Below are positions 9,252 to 19,240 of a stretch of DNA of 64,000 nt, in pieces (the first letter of the stretch is position 1; the number at the start of each line of letters is the position of its first letter). The translations under genes were made by a program, and so were the position numbers. The notes beneath the pieces are model-generated. The model was given only the letters and a program-made list of their open reading frames with translations, ran no database searches and was not told the origin of the DNA. Source of the DNA: Algoriphagus aestuarii (lineage in GTDB: Bacteria; Bacteroidota; Bacteroidia; Cytophagales; Cyclobacteriaceae); contig JAFIDK010000001.1 of assembly GCA_017051695.1 (NCBI GenBank), forward strand, positions 434,001 through 498,000, written 5' to 3'.

Positions 9252-10235
9252 ATGAAAAAGAAAATAGCCCTTGTAACCGGAGGTTTTACCGGTGAATCAG
9301 TCATTTCATTAAAAAGTGCCGCAGTTGTCGAAAAAACAATAGACAGAAATTTATACGATATCTACAAAATCCTGATTTACCCCGGTGATTGGCATTTTTT
9401 AAGTGTTTCAGGAGAAAAAATTCCGGTAGATCTAAACGACTTTAGTATTTCTATCGGAGATGAGAAAATCACTTTTGATGGCGTTTTTAACATTCTTCAT
9501 GGCTCGCCAGGGGAAGATGGAAAATTGGCTGGGTATTTTGATATGATCGGTTTGCCTTATACCACATGTGATCAATTAACCTCCGCAATCACCATGAATA
9601 AAGGCTATACCAAAGCTATCGTGGATGATATTGAGGAATTGCACATTGCAAGATCTCTTCAGCTTTTTGAGAATTCATCAGAAAATCTCGAGAAAGTTAA
9701 AAGTGAATTAACCTTACCTCTTTTCATTAAACCTAATAATGGTGGCAGCTCAATTGGAATGAGCAAAGTAAAAACCTGGGATGAACTCTCTGATGCTTTG
9801 GATAAAGCATTTGCAGAAGACAAGCAGGTTTTGGTAGAGGAGTTTGTCTCAGGAAGAGAATTCTCGATTGGTTGCTTTAAAGGAAAAGGTGAAACCACCG
9901 TTTTGCCTGCTACAGAAATTGTCAGCAGCAAAGAATTTTTTGATTATGAAGCGAAATATGTGGCCGGGGTTACGGAAGAAATCACTCCAGGCAGGATGAT
10001 TGAAGAAGAAGTACTCAGAGTCAACAGGATCATTCCTAAAATCTATGAAAAGCTCAATTGCAAAGGAGCAGTTCGAATCGATTATTTCCTACAGCACGAA
10101 ACCGGTAAATTCTATTTCATTGAAATCAATACTGTCCCAGGCCAGACGGAAACAAGTTTGATTTCCCAACAAGTGCGGGCCATTGGTATGGAGGTGAAGG
10201 AATTTTACACTCAGATCATTGAGGAGATGTTTTGA
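9252..10235 (+). CDS. ddl: D-alanine--D-alanine ligase
   Basis: A 327-residue ATP-grasp ligase. The N-terminal domain carries ALVTGGFTGESVISLKSA and LHGSPGEDGKLAGYFD; the central and C-terminal parts hold FIKPNNGGSSIGMSK for ATP binding, VEEFVSGREFSIG, and the metal site FIEINTVPGQTETS near residues 292-305. It makes D-Ala-D-Ala for the peptidoglycan stem peptide in the cytoplasm. The second position of the metal motif reads NTVPGQTETS where many Ddl enzymes have NTxPGMTxxS, within family variation. It has its own spacer upstream and is followed by a 216-base intergenic region, so it is probably monocistronic. Confidence 0.93.
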   Translation: MKKKIALVTGGFTGESVISLKSAAVVEKTIDRNLYDIYKILIYPGDWHFLSVSGEKIPVDLNDFSISIGDEKITFDGVFNILHGSPGEDGKLAGYFDMIGLPYTTCDQLTSAITMNKGYTKAIVDDIEELHIARSLQLFENSSENLEKVKSELTLPLFIKPNNGGSSIGMSKVKTWDELSDALDKAFAEDKQVLVEEFVSGREFSIGCFKGKGETTVLPATEIVSSKEFFDYEAKYVAGVTEEITPGRMIEEEVLRVNRIIPKIYEKLNCKGAVRIDYFLQHETGKFYFIEINTVPGQTETSLISQQVRAIGMEVKEFYTQIIEEMF

Positions 10236-10451
10236 TTTTCAGAGCTAGATCTGTGACTTTTTCACAGACTAAAGTGGGCTGGAATATTATTTGAGCTATA
10301 GTAGGAAGAAACTATTCAAAGTTCTCAAATTCGCCGTTCCCCATCCCTTAAAGGGGATTATTACTCAGGCGGAGCTGACCTAAGAGGGTATTTATATACC
10401 CAATTTCAGGAATTAATTAGTCAGTGAACTTCACTTTAAATTTTATTCGAT

Positions 10452-10937
10452 ATGAAAAAGTACATAGCATCTTTCCTTTTAATAGGGCTGATTTTCAGCT
10501 GTAGCCCATCAGAACAAAAAGTAGATAAGCTAACAAACCTACTAGCTGAATGGAAAACCACCTCAGAAATGATCGGTGATCTTTCCAATGAGCTTGGAGA
10601 TCAAATGTATTTGTTGGAATCTAAAAAAGAGGATAGCAACGGGTCTGAAGCAATCCCCATCAGTGTAAATGGAGAAGCAAGTAATTGTGAAACTGAATAT
10701 GCCGCTTTAAAAGAAAAAGTAGATGAACTGATCGTGGTATGGCAGAAAAATTCCAAAGAGGTAGAAGATTTAACTCAAAGAATGTCCTCAGGAAAATGGA
10801 CCGCCGAAGATGACGGAAACCTTGACGGGCTTGCTACTGAAGCAAAAAAAGCAAAAGCTAATGTAGATCTTTGGATCATTAAATTAAACGAGCTCAAAAC
10901 GAAATGTGAGCTTCAATCAGAAACTTCAAATTCTTAA
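10452..10937 (+). CDS. Small helical lipoprotein of unknown function
   Basis: A 161-residue protein with a clear lipoprotein signal (MKKYIASFLLIGLIFSC; Cys17 acylated). The mature part is charged and mostly helical, with heptad-like stretches around residues 22-60 and 80-150 suggesting coiled coils, and two internal cysteines (in ASNCETEY and KTKCELQ) that could form a disulfide. No known domain is recognised. It is preceded by a 216-base spacer with C/G-rich palindromic fragments and ends at a 17-bp bidirectional terminator shared with metK, so it is transcribed alone. Confidence 0.7.
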   Translation: MKKYIASFLLIGLIFSCSPSEQKVDKLTNLLAEWKTTSEMIGDLSNELGDQMYLLESKKEDSNGSEAIPISVNGEASNCETEYAALKEKVDELIVVWQKNSKEVEDLTQRMSSGKWTAEDDGNLDGLATEAKKAKANVDLWIIKLNELKTKCELQSETSNS

Positions 10938-10972
10938 AAAATCTGAATCATCCCTGTTAAAATTAACTTAGA

Positions 10973-11010
10973 AAGACAAAGCCTTCCGATTTTTCGGAAG
11001 GCTTTGTCTT
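10973..11010. terminator. bidirectional terminator, lipoprotein/metK
   Basis: Perfect 17-bp arms at 10973-10989 and 10994-11010 around a TTTT loop, with T-rich flanks on both strands, between convergent genes. Confidence 0.92.
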
Positions 11011-11014
11011 GTTT

Positions 11015-12268
11015 TTATATACCAAAAGCGGATTTGATTTTATCGACGAAATCCAGTTTTTCCCAAGTGAAAAGCTCCACTTCTAACGTAATCTCATCTC
11101 TATAAGGAGATACAAAGGTTTTTGAAACCACTTCGTTCTGTCTTCCCATGTGACCGTATGCTGCAGTCTCCTCATAAATTGGATTTCTCAGCTTCAGTCT
11201 TTGTTCAATTGCATAAGGACGCATATCGAATAATTCTTCCACTTTTTTAGCGATTTCTCCATCATGCATATCCACTTTGGCAGTACCATAGGTATTGACA
11301 TAAATACCCATTGGAGCAGCAACACCGATTGCATAAGAAACTTGTACCAACATCTCATCCGCAATACCTGCAGCCACCATGTTTTTAGCAATGTGTCGGG
11401 TAGCATATGCTGCAGATCTATCTACTTTGGAAGGATCCTTACCTGAAAAAGCTCCTCCACCATGGGCACCTTTTCCACCGTAGGTATCAACGATGATTTT
11501 TCTTCCGGTCAATCCAGTATCTCCATGAGGACCACCTATCACAAACTTACCGGTTGGGTTGATATGATACTTAATATCCGAAGTGAACAATTTCTGCAAT
11601 TCTGGTTTCAATTGCGCAATCACTCTTGGAATCAATATAGAAACGATATCAGATTTGATTTTCGCGAGCATTGCCTCTTCCTCATCGAAATCATCGTGTT
11701 GGGTAGAAACTACAATTGCTTCGATTCTCTGAGGCACATTATCGTCAGAATACTCAATCGTCACCTGGGCTTTAGAATCAGGTCTCAAATAAGTAATCTC
11801 TTTATTTTCTCTTCTCAAGGCTGCTAGCTCACGAAGGATCATATGGGAAAGATCCAAAGCCAAAGGCATGAAATTTTCAGTTTCGTTGGTTGCATAACCG
11901 AACATCATCCCTTGATCTCCAGCACCTTGCTCCTCCGGACTTTTTCTGTCTACACCTTGATTGATATCCTGAGACTGCTCGTGAATAGCAGAAAGCACAC
12001 CACATGAGTTACCTTCAAACATATAATCAGACTTCGTATATCCGATTCTATTGATGACATCTCGGGCGATTTTCTGTACATCTAAATAAATATCAGATTT
12101 GACCTCTCCGGCTAAAACCACTTGGCCTGTAGTCACCAAAGTTTCACATGCCACCTTGGAATTTGGATCAAATGCCAAAAAATTATCAATTAATGCGTCT
12201 GAAATCTGATCTGCAATTTTATCCGGGTGCCCCTCAGATACTGACTCTGAGGTAAATAGATATGCCAT
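11015..12268 (-). CDS. metK: S-adenosylmethionine synthetase
   Basis: A 417-residue methionine adenosyltransferase: [15 protein letters not shown] at the N-terminus (ATP and metal binding), DQGMMFGYA, the phosphate loop [20 protein letters not shown] and [20 protein letters not shown]. It makes SAM from methionine and ATP. It is somewhat longer than the E. coli enzyme (about 384 residues), with insertions around the central domain, as in other Bacteroidota. The 107-base upstream region was searched by eye for SAM riboswitch features and none was recognised. Confidence 0.96.
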   Translation of the reverse strand: MAYLFTSESVSEGHPDKIADQISDALIDNFLAFDPNSKVACETLVTTGQVVLAGEVKSDIYLDVQKIARDVINRIGYTKSDYMFEGNSCGVLSAIHEQSQDINQGVDRKSPEEQGAGDQGMMFGYATNETENFMPLALDLSHMILRELAALRRENKEITYLRPDSKAQVTIEYSDDNVPQRIEAIVVSTQHDDFDEEEAMLAKIKSDIVSILIPRVIAQLKPELQKLFTSDIKYHINPTGKFVIGGPHGDTGLTGRKIIVDTYGGKGAHGGGAFSGKDPSKVDRSAAYATRHIAKNMVAAGIADEMLVQVSYAIGVAAPMGIYVNTYGTAKVDMHDGEIAKKVEELFDMRPYAIEQRLKLRNPIYEETAAYGHMGRQNEVVSKTFVSPYRDEITLEVELFTWEKLDFVDKIKSAFGI

Positions 12269-12504
12269 AAATATGAATTTGTAATGCTTTTTTTAAGGAA
12301 GCCCAAAAATACAGGAACTACGTGAAATAAAAAACTTCAAAGAAAAGCAAAAGACGACTTACAATTAATTGATTTTTGGCTTTCATTACTTCGATCATTC
12401 CAAACCTGGATTCCCATTTTCATCGAGTTCCTACAATCTTAAGTAGGAAAAGGATTTTTGGGATTCTAGTCTTATCTTTCTTTTCAAGAAAATCCCCACC
12501 CACC

Positions 12505-14142
12505 ATGAAGCTTAGATCTTTTCTTTTTACTTCTACTGTTTTCATTTCGACCTTCTTTTCATCAATTGAAATAAAAGGTGCTGAAATTAAATCCAGTTAT
12601 GATGAGTTAGTCCAGTTGTTTTCAAAATGGAGGGATTTTGAGGTGCCACCCTTTATCTTAGGAGCACCTGATTACACCAAAGCAACTTTTGAGAAGAGAC
12701 AAAATCGATTTTTAGAACTTCAAGCTGAACTTTTGAAAATTGACACGAGTGGTTGGGCGATTGAAAATCAGGTGGATTATCGGATCGTTTGGGCTGAAAT
12801 GAATGGATATGATTTCAATTACCGCATTTTGAAACCCTGGGAAAGAGACCCGGCATTTTATAAAACGATCTGGATGGAAAGGAGTGATGTTCCCGCCCAC
12901 GAAGGACCAACACATCATGGCTTACTGGAATTTTGGCAATATTCTTTTCCTCTGGAAGAATCTGCCAAAGCAAAGTTTATAAAAGAAATCAAGGGGATAA
13001 AACCATTGAATAATCAGGCAAAAATCAATCTTGTAGGTAATGCCAAAGAGCTATGGGCAGCTGGAATTCCGAGTATCCAAGAGCAGATTAAAGATTTAGA
13101 ATTTATTCTGGAGCAGGAAGGGGTGAGTGAAGATGACCAATTGAGAAACGCCATTATTGAGGCCAAAAACTCTACTTCTGACTTCGTAACCTGGCTGATT
13201 GCCGAAGGAAAAACAAAAACCGGCCCATCAGGTATCGGGAAAGAAAATTATACCTGGTACATCCAAAATGTCCATTTAATCCCTTTGACTTGGGAAGATG
13301 AGGTAATGATTCTCAAAAGAGAACTTGCCAGAGCCTGGTCTTCGTTAAAACTGGAAGAACAAAGAAACAGTGCATCCCCAAAGTTGGAAGATGCAAAAAG
13401 CCCAGAGGAGTTTGATGCGATGGCCGAGAATTCAATCAAAAGCCTGTTGACATTCCTTGATGAAAAGGAAATCGTAACTGTTAAGGATTATTTCGAGCCA
13501 GCCCTTCGAGCACATAAAGGCTCATTTATACCAAAGGAAAAGCGAAACTTTTTCACCATTGGAATGCATTATGATCCTCGCCCTTTGTATTCTCATTTCT
13601 ATCATTGGTTTGAACTGGCAAGAATGGATCTCGAACCGCATGAAAGACTCATCAGAAGAAATCCATTGCTTTATAATATTTGGGATTCTAGAAATGAGGG
13701 TACAGCAACTGCTGTCGAAGAGATTTTTATGGACGCTGGATTATACGAGGATTCTCCTAGAAGCAGAGAAATCGTCTACATCATGATTGCCCAAAGAGCA
13801 GCAAGAGGTCTAGGCTCACTTTATGCGCAAGCAAACGAGATGACGATGGTGGAGGCCGGAGGTATCCACTCAAACTTTACTCCGAGAGGATGGATGAAAA
13901 CTGAAAAAGAGCTGCTGCTTTTCGAACAGCATTTATATATGAGGCAGCCTGGATATGGGAGTAGTTATATTACTGGCAAATATCTATTGGAACAGGCTAT
14001 GGCAGATTATGCTCGACTGCATGAAAATGAAGAATTTCCTTTAAAAGAATTCTTTGACCAACTCAATTCTATAGGAAGTATTCCAGTCTCTTTGAGCCAT
14101 TGGCAAATGACAGGAATTGATCAACAAATAAACATGCAATAG
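12505..14142 (+). CDS. Exported DUF885-like protein, apparently lacking the zinc motif
   Basis: The ATG at 12505 gives 545 residues with a good signal peptide ([18 protein letters not shown]); an in-frame ATG at 12376 adds 43 residues without a better signal. The C-terminal half follows the DUF885 plan: [11 protein letters not shown] where the family has EGWALYAE, then [12 protein letters not shown], then [19 protein letters not shown] and a closing [15 protein letters not shown]. The HExxPGHH metal motif typical of DUF885 is not found; the equivalent region reads [16 protein letters not shown]. It may thus be a diverged or catalytically inactive member. It is exported and stands alone. Function is not assigned. 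Confidence 0.65.
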   Translation: MKLRSFLFTSTVFISTFFSSIEIKGAEIKSSYDELVQLFSKWRDFEVPPFILGAPDYTKATFEKRQNRFLELQAELLKIDTSGWAIENQVDYRIVWAEMNGYDFNYRILKPWERDPAFYKTIWMERSDVPAHEGPTHHGLLEFWQYSFPLEESAKAKFIKEIKGIKPLNNQAKINLVGNAKELWAAGIPSIQEQIKDLEFILEQEGVSEDDQLRNAIIEAKNSTSDFVTWLIAEGKTKTGPSGIGKENYTWYIQNVHLIPLTWEDEVMILKRELARAWSSLKLEEQRNSASPKLEDAKSPEEFDAMAENSIKSLLTFLDEKEIVTVKDYFEPALRAHKGSFIPKEKRNFFTIGMHYDPRPLYSHFYHWFELARMDLEPHERLIRRNPLLYNIWDSRNEGTATAVEEIFMDAGLYEDSPRSREIVYIMIAQRAARGLGSLYAQANEMTMVEAGGIHSNFTPRGWMKTEKELLLFEQHLYMRQPGYGSSYITGKYLLEQAMADYARLHENEEFPLKEFFDQLNSIGSIPVSLSHWQMTGIDQQINMQ

Positions 14143-14188
14143 CTAAGATTGAACCTTTCTGCTGAAATAAAAAAATCCCGAATTTATT

Positions 14189-14764
14189 TTACTGCTTTGT
14201 GACCAGCCCTTTGGTGATTTCATTCATCGCTTTCACCTTATATTCAAAATCACCTTTCAAAGTATCTCTATAAGCATTGAGATTATCGAGTAAGTCATCA
14301 ATTTCTTCAGGAAGTACCTCTTCCAATAATTGTCGAAGTCGCTTAGCTGCTGTCGGGGATTTACCATTGGTACTGATGGCGATTTTCAAGTTTCCTTTGG
14401 TAACAATTCCACCCAAATAGAAATCACATAAATCCGGCGTATCAGCAACATTCACTAACAGAAATCGCTCTTTCGCTTCATCTCGGATCTGCCGATTGAC
14501 AGGTTTATCATCAGTGGCAGCAATTACGATGTGCTTCCCTCCAAGATATTTCTCATGGTAAACATCCTCAATCAAAGTCACAGAATCAGTAGTCGAAGCT
14601 AGATCAAGGAAGGGTTGCGAAAATTCTCTAGAGACTGCAGTCACCTGAGCATTGGGACTTGATTTTAAGAGAAATTCCAACTTTTCCGTACCCACATTTC
14701 CTCCTCCGATCAGGAGCACGTTGAGTTCGTGAACTTTGAGAAATATGGGGTATAATTGGTTCAT
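14189..14764 (-). CDS. Precorrin-2 dehydrogenase / sirohydrochlorin ferrochelatase (CysG N-terminal type)
   Basis: A 191-residue NAD-dependent enzyme of the Met8/CysG-N family: the Rossmann motif LLIGGGNVGTEKLEFLL near residue 17, HIVIAATDD, NVADTPDLCDFYLGGIV and the ISTNGKSPTAAKRLRQLLE segment. It oxidises precorrin-2 and inserts iron to finish siroheme, the cofactor of the sulfite reductase encoded two genes upstream. Together with the separate cobA it replaces the fused three-function CysG of enterobacteria. It is the last gene of the sulfate reduction cluster, 128 bases after cobA, with a repeat-rich spacer in between. Confidence 0.9.
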   Translation of the reverse strand: MNQLYPIFLKVHELNVLLIGGGNVGTEKLEFLLKSSPNAQVTAVSREFSQPFLDLASTTDSVTLIEDVYHEKYLGGKHIVIAATDDKPVNRQIRDEAKERFLLVNVADTPDLCDFYLGGIVTKGNLKIAISTNGKSPTAAKRLRQLLEEVLPEEIDDLLDNLNAYRDTLKGDFEYKVKAMNEITKGLVTKQ

Positions 14765-14776
14765 GTGATTTAGGAT

Positions 14777-14901
14777 AACCTTTGAGGTGTCATTTCGAGA
14801 GAGGGACGATTGAGAAATCTCCTCGAAGGTTTAATACCTTTAAGACACCGTACACTATTTTATTAACAAAACCTTCGAGGTTTAAACAAACCTCAAAGGT
14901 T
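14777..14901. repeat. intergenic repeat element with nested hairpins
   Basis: Right part: arms AACCTTCGAGGTTT (14870-14883) and AAACCTCAAAGGTT (14888-14901) pair over 14 positions with a single mismatch at position 7. Left part: AACCTTTGAGGT (14777-14788) repeats the arm, followed by GTCATTTCGAGAGAGG, a word frequent in Bacteroidota spacers. The same hairpin plan recurs at 23510-23540. The right arm overlaps the cobA stop. Confidence 0.65.
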
Positions 14902-15663
14902 GTACTTTATTGCTTCCCGGTAAACCTCCGCCAATTTCAAACTTTCTCGAACGACATCGCCGATGATGATGATTGCTGGAGCCTCAACTTTGTTTTCATC
15001 AGCCTTTTGGACGATATCTGAAATATATCCCGCAGTAATCTTTTCTTCGCTAGTTGTACCACTTTGAATAATCGCTATCGGCAGATCAGCTTTTCCAAAC
15101 TTACTATAAACCTGTGAAATCTCAGCCAATTTTCTAGTTCCCATGAGCACCACAACAGTTGCAGTGGACTGAGCTGCCAATGCTAAATCTCTGGAAAGCT
15201 CTCCCGCTGAAGTTGTTCCAGTAACGACCCAAAAGCTTTCAGAAACTCCACGTTTCGTCACTGGAATTCCCGCTGAAGCTGGAACAGCAATCGCCGAGGT
15301 AATCCCAGGAATTAACTCCGTGGTAATACCAAATGCCTCTATGTATTCAATTTCTTCTGATCCGCGTCCGAAAACAAATGGATCTCCACCTTTCAGACGA
15401 ACCACATGCCCATGCTTTTTAGCTAAGCTGACGCAAAATTGATTTGTATCTTCCTGAGGATGTGAATGCTTTCCTACTCGTTTCCCAACAAAAATTTTAA
15501 GAGCTGTCTTAGGCGCATGATCAAGCAATACTGGATCTATCAACGCATCATATAACACCACATCGGCTTTATTTAGTGCCAACACAGCCTTGAGCGTGAT
15601 CAATTCAGGATCACCAGGGCCAGCGCCGACCAGTGTTACTTTCGGTTGAATTATATTTTTCAT
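14893..15663 (-). CDS. cobA: Uroporphyrinogen-III C-methyltransferase
   Basis: A 256-residue SAM-dependent methyltransferase: VGAGPGDPELITLKA at residues 12-26, the KRVGKHSHPQE loop, VRLKGGDPFVFGRG near residue 90 and GITSAIAVPASAGIPVTKRG. It converts uroporphyrinogen III to precorrin-2, the first step toward siroheme. Its start codon overlaps the stop of the sulfite reductase gene by 4 bases (ATGA), so the two are translationally coupled, tying cofactor and apoenzyme synthesis. Family length and all motifs are normal. Confidence 0.94.
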   Translation of the reverse strand: MKNIIQPKVTLVGAGPGDPELITLKAVLALNKADVVLYDALIDPVLLDHAPKTALKIFVGKRVGKHSHPQEDTNQFCVSLAKKHGHVVRLKGGDPFVFGRGSEEIEYIEAFGITTELIPGITSAIAVPASAGIPVTKRGVSESFWVVTGTTSAGELSRDLALAAQSTATVVVLMGTRKLAEISQVYSKFGKADLPIAIIQSGTTSEEKITAGYISDIVQKADENKVEAPAIIIIGDVVRESLKLAEVYREAIKYNL

Positions 15664-17759
15664 GCAGTCACCTCTTCCTCGCGGTAGCTCTTCAGCAATC
15701 CGTAAATGTCCAATGCCTGAGCAGCATAAGCATTTGCAAACTCCGCAGTTGGCTCGTTCTGATTGATCTGGTAGATTTTCTCTGCGAAAGTACCTCCCAA
15801 GTTGATTTTACCAGATTCCACAAATACCTCATCAAATTGCTTGATGATATTCGCATAAGAATTAGTGCTTACACTTTCGCTGAGCAAGATCGCCTTTGCA
15901 GCATTGATCAAGCCTGCGTAATGATGGTAAATACTATCAGACCAGCGTCCTTCTTCCAGGCATTTTTGAGCGATATCTATTTTCTCCTTCGCCTCCAAAA
16001 GCAGAGTAGCAACCAAGTCAAGTACCACTCCGGCACATTCACCCACACCAACTGCGATCTTGTATTCTTCTGTATTTCCCCAGTCCACATAATCGTCTGG
16101 AGTTACCGTAGAAGCATCACCTAGTTCCTTCAATAATTCATAGAAATAGATCTGACCTTTTTCGTCATAGTAGCTCAGGAAATCCAGACCATTTGCATTT
16201 GCTTCGAAATCATCCAGTAAGATTCTCAAGGCCTGAGGACCTCTTTTACTTGGAATTTTCGTCACTTTATCTGCAAAACGTCCATTTCCATCACCCATAT
16301 TTCCACCTCCTAGGAGTACCTGAAGCGCAGGAATTACAATTTTCCCGGATTTCATGGACATGCCCTGAAAACCAATGTGAGCCATATTATGCTGGCCACA
16401 GGCATTCATACAGCCTGAAATCTTGATCACTAAATCCTGATTTTTCAGGTATTGAGGATATTCAGCTAAAATCACTTTTTCCAATTCTGCCGCAATTCCG
16501 GTAGAACTAGCAATGCCAAGGTTACAAGTATCTGTACCCGGACAAGCAGTGATATCACCTAAAGAATTATAACCAGCAGAAGCCAAACCAATTTCCTTCA
16601 GCTCTTTATAGAAATATGGAATCAAATCCTCACGAACATCACGGATCAGGAAGTTTTGACGAAGGGTAAAACGAACTTCTGCGCTTGCATATTTCTCGAC
16701 CAAATCCGCCAGTTTTCTTGCTTGATCTGTATAGAAATCCCCAAGAGGAACTCTCACACCAACAGAGACAAAGCCTTTTTGCTTTTGAGGCAAAATATTC
16801 GTGAGCTTGAAATGCTCAAAGTCCAACCCAAGCTCCTCTTCTACAGTAGCAGAAGGGGCATCAGGAAGAATTTGAGCAGCATCATATGCTTCAAAAGCTA
16901 TAGGATAAGATTTAAATGGAAGTGCTTTTTTCTCGTTTTCCACCAATTCCAAAAATGCTTCCAAACCAATATCCTTGATCAGGAATTTCATTCTGGCTTT
17001 CATTCTTTTTGCCCGCTCTCCATGGCGATCAAAGATTCTGATCACAGCTTCTGCAAAAGGAATAATCTGATTTGCTTCTACAAACTCAGAGAATACATCC
17101 GCATGACGTGGCTGAGATCCGAGACCGCCACCAAGCATCACTTTAAATCCACGGACTTCCTGCCCATCGATCACTTTTACTTTTGGGATAAAGCCCAAAT
17201 CGTGTAGGTAACTCAATCCAGTATCTTCATCAGAAGAGGAAAATGAAATTTTGAATTTTCTACCCATTTCCTGAGAAATCGGGTTTCTCAAAAAGTATTT
17301 GAATGTCGCATCTGCATAAGGCGTTACATCAAATGGCTCATTTGGATCGATTCCGGCTGTTTCCGAAGCAGTGACATTTCTCACAGTGTTTCCACATGCC
17401 TCACGGATGGTCACATCATCACGCTCCAATTCAGCCCAAAGTTCAGGCGTACGATCCAAGCTCACGTAGTGAATCTGAATATCCTGGCGGGTGGTGATAT
17501 GCAATCTTCCAGTAGAATATTCGTCAGAAACTTTACAGATTCTGCGCAACTGATCGGAAGAAACACGACCGTAAGGCAGTTTGATCCGGATCATCTGCAC
17601 CCCTGGCTGACGCTGGCCGTAGATGCCTCGCGCCAGACGAAGGCTACGGAATTTTTCCTCGTCTATATTACCACCGTTGAAAAGGGCAATTTTCTTTTCT
17701 AAGTCGATGATATCCTGTTCTACTATATTGTTTTCAAGTTCTGTTCTGAAACTTTGCAT
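15660..17759 (-). CDS. Siroheme sulfite (nitrite/sulfite) reductase with HEPN-like C-terminal domain
   Basis: A 699-residue protein. Residues 1-560 form the two-repeat ferredoxin-type nitrite/sulfite reductase with the siroheme/4Fe-4S cysteines Cys406, Cys412 (TACPGTDTCNLG), Cys450 and Cys454 (SGCMNACGQHNMAHIG). The last 110 residues (from about 585) are an added helical domain, with SIYHHYAGLINAAKAILL resembling HEPN folds. Context (cysHDN upstream, siroheme genes downstream) says assimilatory sulfite reduction to sulfide; nitrite reduction is the alternative for this family. It lies 122 bases after cysN and overlaps cobA by 4 bases. No separate flavoprotein subunit gene is present, so ferredoxin is the likely electron donor. 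Confidence 0.9.
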   Translation of the reverse strand: MQSFRTELENNIVEQDIIDLEKKIALFNGGNIDEEKFRSLRLARGIYGQRQPGVQMIRIKLPYGRVSSDQLRRICKVSDEYSTGRLHITTRQDIQIHYVSLDRTPELWAELERDDVTIREACGNTVRNVTASETAGIDPNEPFDVTPYADATFKYFLRNPISQEMGRKFKISFSSSDEDTGLSYLHDLGFIPKVKVIDGQEVRGFKVMLGGGLGSQPRHADVFSEFVEANQIIPFAEAVIRIFDRHGERAKRMKARMKFLIKDIGLEAFLELVENEKKALPFKSYPIAFEAYDAAQILPDAPSATVEEELGLDFEHFKLTNILPQKQKGFVSVGVRVPLGDFYTDQARKLADLVEKYASAEVRFTLRQNFLIRDVREDLIPYFYKELKEIGLASAGYNSLGDITACPGTDTCNLGIASSTGIAAELEKVILAEYPQYLKNQDLVIKISGCMNACGQHNMAHIGFQGMSMKSGKIVIPALQVLLGGGNMGDGNGRFADKVTKIPSKRGPQALRILLDDFEANANGLDFLSYYDEKGQIYFYELLKELGDASTVTPDDYVDWGNTEEYKIAVGVGECAGVVLDLVATLLLEAKEKIDIAQKCLEEGRWSDSIYHHYAGLINAAKAILLSESVSTNSYANIIKQFDEVFVESGKINLGGTFAEKIYQINQNEPTAEFANAYAAQALDIYGLLKSYREEEVTA

Positions 17760-17786
17760 GGCTTACTAGGTTTAATAATTTTTGAA

Positions 17787-17807
17787 TTACGAAGTACGAT
17801 TTACGAG
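17787..17807. repeat. 21-bp intergenic word repeat, copy 1
   Basis: TTACGAAGTACGATTTACGA followed by G is identical to 20153-20173. It lies in the cysN-sulfite reductase spacer, which also contains ACGATTTTAGATTT (17849-17862), found again at 25565-25578 upstream of ccmB. Confidence 0.75.
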
Positions 17808-17881
17808 ATCTAAAGAACCTCAAACCGTCAGCTAAGAACTCGCTATCTACGATTTTAGATTTCCAAAAATGTTTGACTCAA

Positions 17882-19138
17882 TCATTCAATGAATCCTACC
17901 GAAACGGTATCGTATTCTGCTTCATCGATGAGGATAAAGCTTCCATTTGATTTATTTGACTTATAGGAATCAAAATGAATCGGCTTGCTCAATCTGAAAT
18001 GAACACGGCCTATGTCATTTAATTTTAAAGAATGTGCATCTTCTCCACCTGTGAAATCGGTATGGATTCTGGATTCAATCCGATCTACTTTTGCCAAAAC
18101 ACGGTTTACCCCGTGCTGTAAAATATACTTTTTCCCAATAGTTAGGGCTTTGTTATTCACCTGACAGATTGTTGCAGAAATCTGCTTTTCACTTGTTGGC
18201 AATTCCCCGCTTTTCACCAGCATATCTCCACGGCTCAGATCCACTTCCGTTTCCAAAGTGATGGCAATGGAACTTCCCGGAGCTGCTTCTTGAATTTCCT
18301 GATCGAAATAATGAATGCTTTTGATTTTAGAGGTATTCAAGGAAGGAAGCAAGGTAACCTCATCCCCCACTTTCAGATTTCCTCCATAAAGCATTCCTGA
18401 GAAACCTCTGAAGTCATGCCAAGCTTCTGTTTTAGGACGAATGACATATTGTACAGGGAATCTCGCCACAGAACTTGGCTCCAAGTCTGCAGGCTCCAGC
18501 ACTTCCAGATGATCTAAAAGTGTATTTCCTACATACCAAGGCATCTCTTCTGATTTTCTGGCAATATTTTCACCTTTCAAAGCAGATACTGGAATAAATG
18601 TAATCTGGTCTTCAGAGAAATCGGATTTAGCCACTAACTTGTCGAAATCTTCCTTAATTTTCAGGTACACTTCTTCATCATAATTCACCAAATCCATTTT
18701 GTTGATCGCCACGACCACATGACTGATGCGAAGCAAATTGGCAATAAAGAAGTGACGGTAAGTCTGCTCGATCACACCTTTTCTAGCATCGATCAAAATG
18801 ATCGCTACCTGAGAAGTAGAAGCACCGGTCACCATATTTCTAGTGTATTCCACGTGACCTGGAGTATCGGCTACGATGAAGTTGGTATTAGCAGTATTGA
18901 AATAAATATGTGCTACATCGATGGTGATTCCCTGCTCGCGCTCCGCCACCAATCCATCAGTAGCCAAAGAGAAATCCAGGTAATCGTATCCTCGTTGCTT
19001 GGAACTACGCTCGATGGCCTCGATTTTATCGGTTGTCAGCGATTTGGTATCGTATAGTAATCGCCCGATCAAGGTACTCTTTCCGTCATCGACAGATCCA
19101 GCAGTAGCAATTTTTATAAGTTTTCTATTTTCAGACAT
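17882..19138 (-). CDS. cysN: Sulfate adenylyltransferase subunit 1 (GTPase)
   Basis: A 418-residue translation-factor-like GTPase: P-loop GSVDDGKSTLIGRLLYD from residue 15, switch EQGITIDVAHIYF, DTPGH (G3) and NKMDL (G4), then beta-barrel domains. With CysD it makes adenosine 5'-phosphosulfate, using GTP hydrolysis to drive the step. There is no fused APS kinase (CysC) domain, unlike many CysNC proteins, which fits a pathway in which CysH reduces APS directly. It follows cysD after 102 bases on the same strand. Confidence 0.95.
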   Translation of the reverse strand: MSENRKLIKIATAGSVDDGKSTLIGRLLYDTKSLTTDKIEAIERSSKQRGYDYLDFSLATDGLVAEREQGITIDVAHIYFNTANTNFIVADTPGHVEYTRNMVTGASTSQVAIILIDARKGVIEQTYRHFFIANLLRISHVVVAINKMDLVNYDEEVYLKIKEDFDKLVAKSDFSEDQITFIPVSALKGENIARKSEEMPWYVGNTLLDHLEVLEPADLEPSSVARFPVQYVIRPKTEAWHDFRGFSGMLYGGNLKVGDEVTLLPSLNTSKIKSIHYFDQEIQEAAPGSSIAITLETEVDLSRGDMLVKSGELPTSEKQISATICQVNNKALTIGKKYILQHGVNRVLAKVDRIESRIHTDFTGGEDAHSLKLNDIGRVHFRLSKPIHFDSYKSNKSNGSFILIDEAEYDTVSVGFIE

Positions 19139-19240
19139 GTTGTTCAGTTGTTAGTAATTAGTAAATCAGTCCATGGTCCACAGACCACAGTCGATAGCCT
19201 AGTCTACTTGGTACTTTGTACTTGAGACTTTATACTTTTT

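Noticed and set aside
12269-12375. SAM riboswitch upstream of metK
   Set aside because: No recognisable SAM-I or SAM-II fold or conserved core was seen in the 107 bases before metK.
16656-17207. 183-residue plus-strand ORF
   Set aside because: Antisense to the sulfite reductase coding region, with no domain or signal.
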